45,618 bases of DNA from Acidobacteriota bacterium (GTDB taxonomy: Bacteria; Acidobacteriota; Blastocatellia; Pyrinomonadales; Pyrinomonadaceae): positions 1 to 45,618 of the forward strand of contig QHXQ01000062.1 of NCBI GenBank assembly GCA_003223935.1, in the 5' to 3' direction. Position numbers and translations under genes: made by a program. How positions within the stretch are numbered: the first letter of the stretch is position 1; every line of letters begins with the position of its first letter. Below the pieces are notes generated by a model that did no database searches, was not told the origin of the DNA, and saw only the letters and a program-made list of their open reading frames with translations. Below, piece by piece: positions 8,728 to 15,924 of the stretch.

Positions 8728-8785
8728 GGACGGGCGGACAACCGGCAAGTATTTTATTTAATTCTTGTCAGTTGCTCGCCCGTTC
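8728..8785. terminator. Long interrupted hairpin after the SprT-like gene
   Basis: GGACGGGCG (8728-8736) pairs with CGCCCGTTC (8777-8785). Inside it, CAAC pairs with GTTG and CAAG with CTTG around an A/T-only loop. It lies 110 nt past the metallopeptidase stop and is followed by a short T-rich stretch. It may be a terminator; a structured leader of the dodecin gene is the alternative. Confidence 0.5.
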
Positions 8786-8820
8786 TTTGTTCTACATTAT
8801 TCCGTCTCGCGCCAACTCGC

Positions 8821-8849
8821 TTGACACACCCCGCCGCTCGTGCTTTCAT
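8821..8849 (+). promoter_or_regulatory. Putative promoter of the dodecin gene
   Basis: TTGACA (8821-8826), a 17-bp spacer and TTTCAT (8844-8849), placed about 60 bp before the chosen dodecin start. Confidence 0.45.
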
Positions 8850-8907
8850 GCCGGCCCGAACCCAAACTTAAGCAGTGCACATCAACATTGACGGAGGCAT
8901 AACGCTA

Positions 8908-9141
8908 GTGGGCGAGAGCGTCTTCAAAGGAACAGAGATCGTCGGCACGTCCGACACGAGTTTCAGCCACGCGATTGAGGTCGCGGTGGCCCGCGCGCGG
9001 CAATCCCTGCGCAATCTCTCATGGTTCGTCGTCAAAGAGCAGCGCGGCGGATTGCAACAAGGCCGGCTCGAATATCAAGTCACGCTGGCAGTCTTCTTCA
9101 AACTTGAGCCGGGCGAACAGCCAGATGCGAACGGCGATTGA
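8908..9141 (+). CDS. Dodecin family flavin-binding protein
   Basis: Dodecins are 65-77 residue proteins that form hollow dodecamers storing FMN, riboflavin or related ligands. The GTG at 8908 was preferred to the GTG at 8875 because GGAGG lies 10 nt upstream and the product (77 residues) then has the normal length. The core reads TEIVGTSDTSFSHAIEVAVARA, then LRNLSWFVVKEQRG, then LEYQVTLAVFF. It has the beta-alpha-beta-beta pattern, with the conserved Trp39 that stacks on the flavin and the following Gln of the KEQRG segment. A short acidic C-terminal tail is present. It has its own promoter candidate and stands alone before efp. Confidence 0.88.
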   Translation: MGESVFKGTEIVGTSDTSFSHAIEVAVARARQSLRNLSWFVVKEQRGGLQQGRLEYQVTLAVFFKLEPGEQPDANGD

Positions 9142-9299
9142 ACGCGCAGCGATGTCAGGCGCAAAGTCCGCGCTGGACAAACGTTGCACGCGCTCGCTAG
9201 ACTACGCAGTTTACTAGCACGGCGCGGGGCTGTCTGTGTAGCACAGTCCGCGTTGGCTAGTCGCATGAGCTTATTTCGACACGGAGTTAGAACAGTCTT

Positions 9300-9863
9300 A
9301 TGGCTATTCCCGCAACGCAAATTCGCCGCGGCATGATCATCTTGTTCGAGGGCAATCTCTGCAAAGTAGTTGACTTTCGCCACCACACGCCGGGCAACCT
9401 GCGCGCGATGGTGCAGACCAAGCTGCGCAACTTGAAGACCGGCTCATCATTCGAGCATCGCTTCCGTTCGGCCGACACGGTTGAGAAGGCCACGCTTGAA
9501 CAGCACGAGATGGAGTATCTCTATTCCGATGGTTCGGGCCATCACTTCATGAACACCGAGAACTACGAGCAGCTCGCCTTGAGCGACGAAGACCTCGGCG
9601 ACATGGCGCAATGGCTCGCGCCGGGCTTGCACATTCAAGCGGACTTCTACGAAGGCCAGCCCATCGGCATCGAACTGCCCGACTCGATTGAGTTGACCGT
9701 CAAGAGCACCGAGCCGACGATGAAAGGCGCGACCGTCTCGAACGTTAACAAGCCTGCGACGCTGGAGAACGGCGTCACGATTCCAGTCCCGCCCTTCATC
9801 AACGAAGGCGACCGCATCCGCGTCAACCCAGCCGAAGGGCGTTACATCGAACGAGCCAAATAA
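9300..9863 (+). CDS. efp: Translation elongation factor P
   Basis: EF-P binds between the P and E sites and rescues ribosomes stalled at polyproline. The 187 residues align over the full length with the family: a KOW-like N-domain, the [21 protein letters not shown] segment, and the C-terminal [18 protein letters not shown] signature. A GGAG lies 13 nt before ATG 9300. The loop that normally carries the modified Lys or Arg reads HTPGNLRAM, with Asn33 at the tip and Arg35 two residues later, so the usual beta-lysylation of Lys is not possible at that place. The stop codon is directly followed by heptamer hairpin C. Identity is certain; the activation chemistry is open. Confidence 0.97.
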   Translation: MAIPATQIRRGMIILFEGNLCKVVDFRHHTPGNLRAMVQTKLRNLKTGSSFEHRFRSADTVEKATLEQHEMEYLYSDGSGHHFMNTENYEQLALSDEDLGDMAQWLAPGLHIQADFYEGQPIGIELPDSIELTVKSTEPTMKGATVSNVNKPATLENGVTIPVPPFINEGDRIRVNPAEGRYIERAK

Positions 9864-9934
9864 AGTGGCAAGTGACGAGTGACAAGTTAAAAACTTCGTC
9901 TTGGCTCGTCGCTTGTCACTCAGCACTCGGCACT
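9864..9934. repeat. Heptamer inverted-array hairpin C (AGTGACA type), efp-waaA gap
   Basis: Left arm 9864-9891 holds AGTGGCA, AGTGACG, AGTGACA and AGTTAAA. Right arm 9900-9934 is the inverse complement of five heptamers: AGTGCCG, AGTGCTG, AGTGACA, AGCGACG and AGCCAAG. The first base directly follows the efp TAA, and the last lies one base before the waaA ATG. Confidence 0.9.
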
Positions 9935-9935
9935 G

Positions 9936-11303
9936 ATGTTCTTCCTCTACAGCCTTCTGTTCACCGTCGGCATCCTCGCCATGTTGCCGCTGTTTCTGCT
10001 CGACGCGCTACGCCACGGCAAATACGTTACAGGTCTCAAGGAACGCGCTCGCGGTGTATCAGCGATTGATGCGCGCGGACAACCCGTGATCTGGTTGCAC
10101 TGCGTGTCGGTCGGCGAGACACAGGCGGCGCGCCCGTTGGTACGTGCGCTTCGTGAGCAATTCCCAACGCACGCGCTCGTCATTTCGACGATCACGCTGA
10201 CGGGCCAGAGACTAGCGCGCGAAGTCTTCAAAGACGAAGCGGCAGCCATTTTTTATTTTCCTTTTGATTGGGCTTGGAGCGTACGCCGCGCTCTGCGCGC
10301 GATTAAGCCTGCGGTCGTGCTCGTGATGGAGACAGAGTTGTGGCCGCGCTTCCTGCACGAATGCAGGCGACAGAACATTCCGGTCGCCCTCGTCAACGGA
10401 CGCCTGTCCGAGCGTTCGTTTCGCGGTTACAAAAAACTCGGTCGCTTCATCCGTCAGACAGTCAACACGCTCAGCCTTGCGATCATGCAGACTGAAGCGG
10501 ATGCCGAACGCATGCGCGCGCTCGGGCTTGCGTCTGAGCGCATCCGCGTCGCCAGCAATCTGAAATTCGACGCGCCCGTTGAAGCCGACGTGCAAGAGTT
10601 GACTGCCGCGTTGCAAGCGCGCTTCGGGTTCAACGAGGCACGCCCGCTCATCGTCGCCGCGAGCACGCACGCGCCCGAAGAGGCGTGGCTGCTCGAAGCG
10701 TTCAAGCTGTTGCACTCGTCCCTACCGAACTTGCGCCCGCGCCTACTCATCGCGCCGCGCCATCCCGAACGCTTCGATGAAGTTGCGGCGCTCGTCGCTG
10801 CGTCCGGTTTCAGTTGGTCGCGCCGCTCGGCCGCACCAGTCGCGTCTGATCTTACAAGCGACGTGATTTTGCTCGACAGTATCGGCGAATTGCGCGCCGT
10901 CTTCGCGCCGGCCGCGCTCGTCTTTGTTGGTGGGAGTCTTGCGCCGACCGGCGGCCATAACGTGCTTGAACCGGCGGCGCACGCGAAGTGCATCATCACC
11001 GGCGCGCACACGTTCAACTTCACAGCCATCGTGCGCGACTTCCTTGAGCAACAAGCGCTCGTGCAACTGCCAGCAGTTGACGAACGACAAGCGCCGCACA
11101 CGCTCGCACGTACGTTCCAAGATTTGTTGACCGACGACGAACGCCGCCGCGCCATCGGCACACGCGCCCGTGCTGCGCTCGCACAGAGTCGCGGCGCAAC
11201 CGTGCGCACCGTTGAGTTGCTAACGGAGATGATCAGAGAGCAGCGGGCAGCGGTTAGTAATAGTTCAAAGTTTAAAGTTGCAGGTTCAAAGTCTGCCGAT
11301 TGA
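9936..11303 (+). CDS. waaA: 3-deoxy-D-manno-octulosonic acid (Kdo) transferase
   Basis: WaaA moves Kdo from CMP-Kdo to lipid IVA at the inner face of the cytoplasmic membrane. The 455-residue protein has an N-terminal hydrophobic anchor (residues 2-24). It then shows the GT30 pattern: WLHCVSVGETQAARPLV with the catalytic Glu, ETELWPRFLHECRR, and NGRLSERSFRGYKKL in the acceptor half. In the CMP-Kdo half it shows AASTHAPEE, APRHPERFDEV and GGHNVLEPAAH. It precedes lpxK, the usual lipid A partner. About the last 24 codons (from 11231) lie inside heptamer hairpin D, so the tail from MIREQRAA onward is repeat-encoded and unlikely to matter for catalysis. Confidence 0.95.
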   Translation: MFFLYSLLFTVGILAMLPLFLLDALRHGKYVTGLKERARGVSAIDARGQPVIWLHCVSVGETQAARPLVRALREQFPTHALVISTITLTGQRLAREVFKDEAAAIFYFPFDWAWSVRRALRAIKPAVVLVMETELWPRFLHECRRQNIPVALVNGRLSERSFRGYKKLGRFIRQTVNTLSLAIMQTEADAERMRALGLASERIRVASNLKFDAPVEADVQELTAALQARFGFNEARPLIVAASTHAPEEAWLLEAFKLLHSSLPNLRPRLLIAPRHPERFDEVAALVAASGFSWSRRSAAPVASDLTSDVILLDSIGELRAVFAPAALVFVGGSLAPTGGHNVLEPAAHAKCIITGAHTFNFTAIVRDFLEQQALVQLPAVDERQAPHTLARTFQDLLTDDERRRAIGTRARAALAQSRGATVRTVELLTEMIREQRAAVSNSSKFKVAGSKSAD

Positions 11304-11378
11304 AGTCGCAACCTTGAACTTTGAACCTGCAACTTTGAACTTTGATTCTAATTGACCTCTGCTCTCTAACCTCTGACC
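11231..11378. repeat. Nested heptamer inverted arrays D (GGTTAGA outer, GGTTCAA inner), waaA-lpxK
   Basis: The outer left arm 11231-11258 (GATCAGA, GAGCAGC, GGGCAGC, GGTTAGT) pairs with 11354-11378 (inverse of GGTCAGA, GGTTAGA, GAGCAGA, GGTC). The inner left arm 11262-11296 (AGTTCAA, AGTTTAA, AGTTGCA, GGTTCAA, AGTCTGC) pairs with 11311-11345. Two different heptamer families are therefore nested in one palindrome. The left half is translated as the end of WaaA, and the right end lies 4 nt before the lpxK ATG. Confidence 0.88.
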
Positions 11379-11382
11379 TTTT

Positions 11383-12417
11383 ATGTCATACGCACTTGCA
11401 CCGCTCGGCGTTATCTACGGCGCGGCCACGCGCGCGCGGCTTGCGCTGTATCGTGCGGGTGCGCTACCCGTGCACAAGATTGCCGCGCCGGTCATCAGCA
11501 TCGGTAACATCACGGCGGGTGGGACGGGCAAGACGCCTCTGGTCGAGTGGCTGGCGCGTGCGGCGGCGCGCGAAGGAAGGCGCGTGTGCGTGCTGACGCG
11601 CGGCTATGGACGCGCGCATGCGCGCCAGCGTGTGGTCGTATCCGATGGACAGAATGTGCTCGCAGATGCGCGCGCAGGCGGCGACGAGCCGCGCCTGTTG
11701 GCGGAGAATTTGCGCGGGTTGGCGGCGGTCGTGGCCGATGCGGATCGCTTTGCGGCGGCGCGATGGGCGATTAAAGAACTGAAGAGCGATCTCTTCATCC
11801 TCGACGACGGCTTTCAACACTTGCGACTAGCGCGCGATCTCAATCTCGTCACGCTCGACGCAAGCGCGCCGTGGGGCGGCGGCCACTTGTTGCCGCGCGG
11901 TCGTCTGCGCGAACCGCTCGCGGGTCTCAAGCGCGCCGACTGCCTCATCATCACACGCGCCGAACTCGCCAACGACCTTGAAGGGTTGCGTGCCACAGCC
12001 GCGCAATTGAGCGCTGGTCGCCCCATCTTCAACGCGCGCACAAGCACGCAACGCATTCGCCTGCTCACGACAAATGATGAAGCCGACACGTTTGCGTTGG
12101 ATGCCCTCGTGCAGCCGCTCATGGCCTTCTGCGCTATCGGCAACCCGCAAGCTTTCTTCACGCACGCGCGCAACGCCGGTTATGACTTGAGTCAGACGCG
12201 CGTCTTTCCAGATCATCACAACTACACGCAGACAGACGTTGACGCGCTCACACGCGCGGCCGCACAACACGGCGCACGCGCGCTCATTACGACGGCGAAG
12301 GATGCGGTCAAGCTTCGTTCATTGCATTTCTCGCTGCCCTGCTTCGTGCTTGAGATCGCACTCATGCTCGAAGATGAGGCGAGCCTGTTGGCGTTGGTAC
12401 GCAGAGTGCTCTCGTAG
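11383..12417 (+). CDS. lpxK: Tetraacyldisaccharide 4'-kinase LpxK
   Basis: LpxK phosphorylates the 4' position of the lipid A disaccharide precursor to give lipid IVA, the acceptor of WaaA encoded just upstream. The 344 residues show the family motifs: an N-terminal membrane-associated helix, ISIGNITAGGTGKTPLVEWL with the P-loop, VCVLTRGYGR, GGDEPRLLA, LFILDDGFQHLRLARDL with the DDGFQH signature, GRLREPLAGLKRAD, and ALITTAKDAVKL near the end. ATG 11383 directly follows the repeat element. The short distance and the shared direction indicate cotranscription with waaA. Confidence 0.95.
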   Translation: MSYALAPLGVIYGAATRARLALYRAGALPVHKIAAPVISIGNITAGGTGKTPLVEWLARAAAREGRRVCVLTRGYGRAHARQRVVVSDGQNVLADARAGGDEPRLLAENLRGLAAVVADADRFAAARWAIKELKSDLFILDDGFQHLRLARDLNLVTLDASAPWGGGHLLPRGRLREPLAGLKRADCLIITRAELANDLEGLRATAAQLSAGRPIFNARTSTQRIRLLTTNDEADTFALDALVQPLMAFCAIGNPQAFFTHARNAGYDLSQTRVFPDHHNYTQTDVDALTRAAAQHGARALITTAKDAVKLRSLHFSLPCFVLEIALMLEDEASLLALVRRVLS

Positions 12418-12423
12418 AAAAGA

Positions 12424-12463
12424 TCGATCAACTAAACGCAGGTCTCGATCAACTAGGCAGGTC
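12424..12463. repeat. Imperfect 20-nt tandem duplication
   Basis: A 21-nt unit (12424-12444) beginning TCGATCAACTA and ending GCAGGTC is repeated at once as a 19-nt unit (12445-12463). It lies in the short gap between convergent lpxK and the kinase gene. It is not part of the heptamer family. Confidence 0.7.
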
Positions 12464-12503
12464 ACGTTGAGATGAATGATGAATCGGCGCGCTGCTTCAT
12501 GAG

Positions 12504-14273
12504 TTATGACGAAGGCGGCGGCGTTGAATCTTCAACGGGCGAGGTCTGGCCCGGATTAGTTAGCGTGGCTGGCGGTGGCGTCGGGGTCGGGGTCGGGCGG
12601 CGGCGCGGCGGTGTGGGCGTGGGCGGTGGCGGCAGTTCGTTATCGTTATTGGTCGGCGTTGGCGCAGGGCGAACGCGCTGGTTTTTATTCTTGTTCAGCG
12701 TCGGCGTCGGTTCAGTCTCAGCGTTCTCGTTGTCGCTCTGCGCTTGGTTGTCGTTAGCCTGTCTGTTGCCGCGCGCGTTGTCGTTGCGCACAGCTTCGCT
12801 ATTGTCGTTGCGCCCTCGTTCATTCGCTGCTGGCCGCGCCCCGCTGTTGTCGTTCACTTGAGACAGACCGGCCGCGGTGGGCGGATTGGCTGCGCCGGGA
12901 CTGGGCGAGCCTGTAGGCGCGGCGTTGGGCGCGATGTTTTTTTCGCTGGTGCCCGTCGGCGGGCTGAGCGGTTGTACGGCCTGTGCGTGTGGATCGGAGG
13001 CGAGCGGCGCGCTGTTGTCGTTCGCGGCAGGCTGCGTGTCGCGCTGGCTCATGGCAAAGAAGATGCCGAGCACGACGACGAGCAAGACGGCCGCAGGGAT
13101 CATGATCTTCCACGGATTGAAGGTTGCAGTGGGCGGCGGCGCGGCGTAGGCCGCCAACTCATCAAGCTCATGATGCTCGTCCGGCGTTGGATGAACAACC
13201 GTAGTTTCGTCGTAATCTTCACTCGCCGTCGTGCGCAGCTCTTGCGCGCCTGTGGGCACGACGATGCGGTCTGTACTGACGCCCGGTTGCTCGTCCGTTG
13301 TGCGGCCAACCTCTGCGGCGACGGCCGGCGCTGTGCTCTCGGCCGCTGCCGCAAACTCTTCGCCCAGTTCACCCGCGCTCTGTTGTCTGTCCTCACGCCG
13401 TTTTGACAAAGCTCTTGCGATCACGTCGCCGACAGCCGCAGGCAGATCGGTGCGCTCTGCCAGCACAGACGGCGGCGGCTCTTGCAAATGCTTGAGCATG
13501 ATCTCGGTCGCCGATGCGCCGGTGAACGGGACGTGCCCGACGAGCATCTCGTAGAGGATGATGCCTAATGAATAAATGTCGGAACGTTTGTCAATCTCGG
13601 CCGCTTGCGAACACTGTTCGGGCGACATGTATTGCGGCGTGCCGATGATCAGGTTGGGCGCGGTCAACTCCGGGTCTTGGCCGACTGGTTCTTGAATCTT
13701 GGCGATGCCGAAGTCGAGCACCTTAGCCCAGTCGGTTGTGCTGCCGACCTCTTCGAGCATGATGTTGTCGCTCTTGAGATCGCGATGCACGACGCCCTCC
13801 GCGTGCGCTGCATCGAGCGCGCCCGCGACCTGTCGTGCGATCTCGACAGCACGCGACAGACGCAGCGGGCCTGAAGCGCGAATGACTTCCTTGAGCGTGC
13901 GCCCGCGCAAGTATTCCATGACGAGGAAGACGATGCCGCCCTCGTCTTCGCCGAAGTCTGTCACACTCAAAGCGTGTGGGTGCGAGATGCGCGAGGCGGC
14001 TTTGGCTTCGCGTGTGAAGCGTGCGACGATCTTTTCGTCGGCGGCAAGCGCCGGATGCAGCACCTTGATCGCGACCTGCTTCTCCATCAAGATGTGGGTC
14101 GCGCGATAGACCGTGCCCATGCCGCCTTCGCTGATCTTTTCGTCAATGCGATACTTGCCGGCGAGCGTCTGTCCAAGTAGCGTGTCGCCGGTTTTGACCA
14201 GCACCGCGCCGTCGTTCGGGCACAGAGTGTTAGTGGTGTCGTACACCGTCCCGCATTTCGGGCATTTTTTCAT
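12504..14273 (-). CDS. Membrane-anchored Ser/Thr protein kinase with N-terminal zinc-ribbon-like segment
   Basis: The protein has 589 residues from ATG 14273 (a TTG just before it is in frame). Residues 4-20 form a CPKCG...LCPNDG zinc-ribbon-like stretch. The kinase domain (about 38-310) is of the PknB/Hanks type: glycine loop SEGGMGTVYRA, catalytic Lys in VAIKVL, VHRDLKSDNIML catalytic loop, LDFGIAK Mg loop, GTPQYMSPEQ activation segment, SDIYSLGIILYEMLVG. All key residues are present, so it should be active. One transmembrane helix (NPWKIMIPAAVLLVVVLGIFFA) is followed by about 190 extracytoplasmic residues rich in Asn, Pro and Thr, with recurrent NDN triplets and PTPTP runs. No PASTA or other sensor domain is seen. 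Targets are unknown. Confidence 0.92.
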   Translation of the reverse strand: MKKCPKCGTVYDTTNTLCPNDGAVLVKTGDTLLGQTLAGKYRIDEKISEGGMGTVYRATHILMEKQVAIKVLHPALAADEKIVARFTREAKAASRISHPHALSVTDFGEDEGGIVFLVMEYLRGRTLKEVIRASGPLRLSRAVEIARQVAGALDAAHAEGVVHRDLKSDNIMLEEVGSTTDWAKVLDFGIAKIQEPVGQDPELTAPNLIIGTPQYMSPEQCSQAAEIDKRSDIYSLGIILYEMLVGHVPFTGASATEIMLKHLQEPPPSVLAERTDLPAAVGDVIARALSKRREDRQQSAGELGEEFAAAAESTAPAVAAEVGRTTDEQPGVSTDRIVVPTGAQELRTTASEDYDETTVVHPTPDEHHELDELAAYAAPPPTATFNPWKIMIPAAVLLVVVLGIFFAMSQRDTQPAANDNSAPLASDPHAQAVQPLSPPTGTSEKNIAPNAAPTGSPSPGAANPPTAAGLSQVNDNSGARPAANERGRNDNSEAVRNDNARGNRQANDNQAQSDNENAETEPTPTLNKNKNQRVRPAPTPTNNDNELPPPPTPTPPRRRPTPTPTPPPATLTNPGQTSPVEDSTPPPSS

Positions 14274-14502
14274 CAAAGGAGTTCGCTCCGTCTGCTGCTG
14301 AGGGAGATTGAAGCGAGCGTATCATACCGCTTCAATCGCAGGCAACGAGATGCAATTACGCAAAACTGAGGCCAGATGCGCGTGTTTCAGCTTGTCGCAT
14401 TTTCCGCGCGATTTACCGATTTTCTTTTACGATCCACTGTGTCTTTGAGTAAGCTTAGCGCCGCGCGTGTTTCTAATTCAGACGGAGCATGGACGAATAA
14501 TT

Positions 14503-15849
14503 TTGAGCAACGAACATTTAGTTGTGGTCGGCGGCGTCGCCGCCGGACTCGCCGCCGCGATGGAAGCGCGCCGCCGCGCGCCCGCGTTCGACATCACCGT
14601 GTTGGAAAAGACCGGCGACGTCTCTTACGGCGCGTGCGGCTTGCCTTACGTCATCTCCGGTCTCATCCCCGCGCTTGAACGACTCATCGTCCACACGCCC
14701 GAATACTTCCGCGAGCGACATCAGATCAACCTGCAACTCAACGCCGAGGCACTCGAAATCTTTCCCGCTAAATCCTCTCTGCGCGTGCGCCAAGACGGCG
14801 CAGAGCGCGAGATCGGTTACACCAATCTCGTCCTCGCCACGGGCGCGGCGGCCATCTGCCCGCCTCTGCCCGGTCATGATCTCGCGGGCGTCTTCGTCCT
14901 GCGCCACATGCGGCAAGCTCGGCAGTTGCTCGCCTACATGCACGAGCGACGACCCGAAGCGGCCGTCATCGTCGGCGCGGGCTACATCGGACTTGAGCTG
15001 GCCGAAGCGTTCGCGCATCGGGGCTTGCGCACGACGATCATTGAAGCATCCGACAAGGTGATGAGCGCACTTGACGGACGTCTGCGCGACCGCGTGGTCG
15101 AAGAGTTGCGCGCGCACAATGTTGAGATCAACTTTGGCGAACGGGTCGTCGCATTTGAGGGACACGGACAGATCGAGCGCGTCGTCACTGAACAAGGGCG
15201 CGCGGTTGAAGCGCAGATCATCTCAATCGGCGTCGGCGTGACGGCGAACGCGGCGCTCGCCGCAAACGCTGGCTTGGAACTCGGCGCGAGCGGCGCAATC
15301 GTCGTTGATGCAGCACAGCGCACGAGCGCGGCCAACATTTTTGCGGCGGGCGATTGCTGCGAGGTCTTGCATCGCGTCTCGGGCCGGCGCGTCTGGTTGC
15401 CGCTTGGGCAACCGGCCGTGCGGCAAGGTTGGATCACGGGCGCAAACGCTGCGGGCGCGCAACCTGCGCTGCGTTATGCGGGCGTCGTCGGCACGAACGC
15501 CGTCAAAGTCTTCGACCTCGAAGTGGCGCGCACAGGTCTGTCGCACAGTGAAGCGCAAGATGCAGGCTTCGAGGCGGCAGTCGTCGAAGACGAAGACTAC
15601 ACGCGCGCTGGTTACTATCCCGGCAGCGCGAAGATTCTCACGCGCCTCATACACGACCAGCGCGGCCGCTTGCTCGGCGCGCAGATGGTTGGACGCGAAG
15701 GCGTGGCGCAGAGAATTGATGTTTACGCCGCCGCACTGCACGTAGGTCTAACGCTTGAAGAGATCAATCGCTTCGATCTCGCCTACGCCCCGCCCTTCGC
15801 CCCGACAATTGATCCGATCCTGCGAGCAACGAAAAGCAGTGGTCAGTAG
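14503..15849 (+). CDS. CoA-disulfide reductase / NADH oxidase family flavoprotein
   Basis: The protein has 448 residues if it starts at TTG 14503, which gives the family-typical MSNEHLVVVGGVAAG N-terminus; a GTG at 14467 would add 12 residues. It belongs to the single-cysteine pyridine nucleotide-disulfide oxidoreductases. Visible are the FAD-binding VVGGVAAGLAAAMEARR, the redox site SYGACGLPYVISG with its cysteine, the NAD(P)H-binding VIVGAGYIGLELAEAFAHRG, the second FAD motif IFAAGDCCE, and the C-terminal dimerisation domain. The family includes CoA-disulfide reductases, NADH oxidases and polysulfide reductases, which cannot be separated here. No rhodanese domain follows. Its stop codon lies inside heptamer hairpin E. 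Confidence 0.88.
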   Translation: MSNEHLVVVGGVAAGLAAAMEARRRAPAFDITVLEKTGDVSYGACGLPYVISGLIPALERLIVHTPEYFRERHQINLQLNAEALEIFPAKSSLRVRQDGAEREIGYTNLVLATGAAAICPPLPGHDLAGVFVLRHMRQARQLLAYMHERRPEAAVIVGAGYIGLELAEAFAHRGLRTTIIEASDKVMSALDGRLRDRVVEELRAHNVEINFGERVVAFEGHGQIERVVTEQGRAVEAQIISIGVGVTANAALAANAGLELGASGAIVVDAAQRTSAANIFAAGDCCEVLHRVSGRRVWLPLGQPAVRQGWITGANAAGAQPALRYAGVVGTNAVKVFDLEVARTGLSHSEAQDAGFEAAVVEDEDYTRAGYYPGSAKILTRLIHDQRGRLLGAQMVGREGVAQRIDVYAAALHVGLTLEEINRFDLAYAPPFAPTIDPILRATKSSGQ

Positions 15850-15919
15850 TCAGTGGTCGGTGGTCAGTGAAAGAATAAAAGCTTTTTTACTGACCACTGA
15901 CCACCGACCACTGACCACC
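15839..15919. repeat. Heptamer inverted-array hairpin E (AGTGGTC type)
   Basis: Left arm 15839-15870 holds GTGGTCA, GTAGTCA, GTGGTCG and GTGGTCA plus GTGA. Right arm 15891-15919 is the inverse complement of the GTGGTCA units, with one GTGGTCG. The spacer is A/T-rich. The TAG of the flavoprotein gene is formed by the second heptamer, and the element ends 5 nt before the convergent stop of the LecA-like gene. This is the only member between convergent genes, and it is a sister copy of hairpin F. Confidence 0.9.
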
Positions 15920-15924
15920 GTTCT

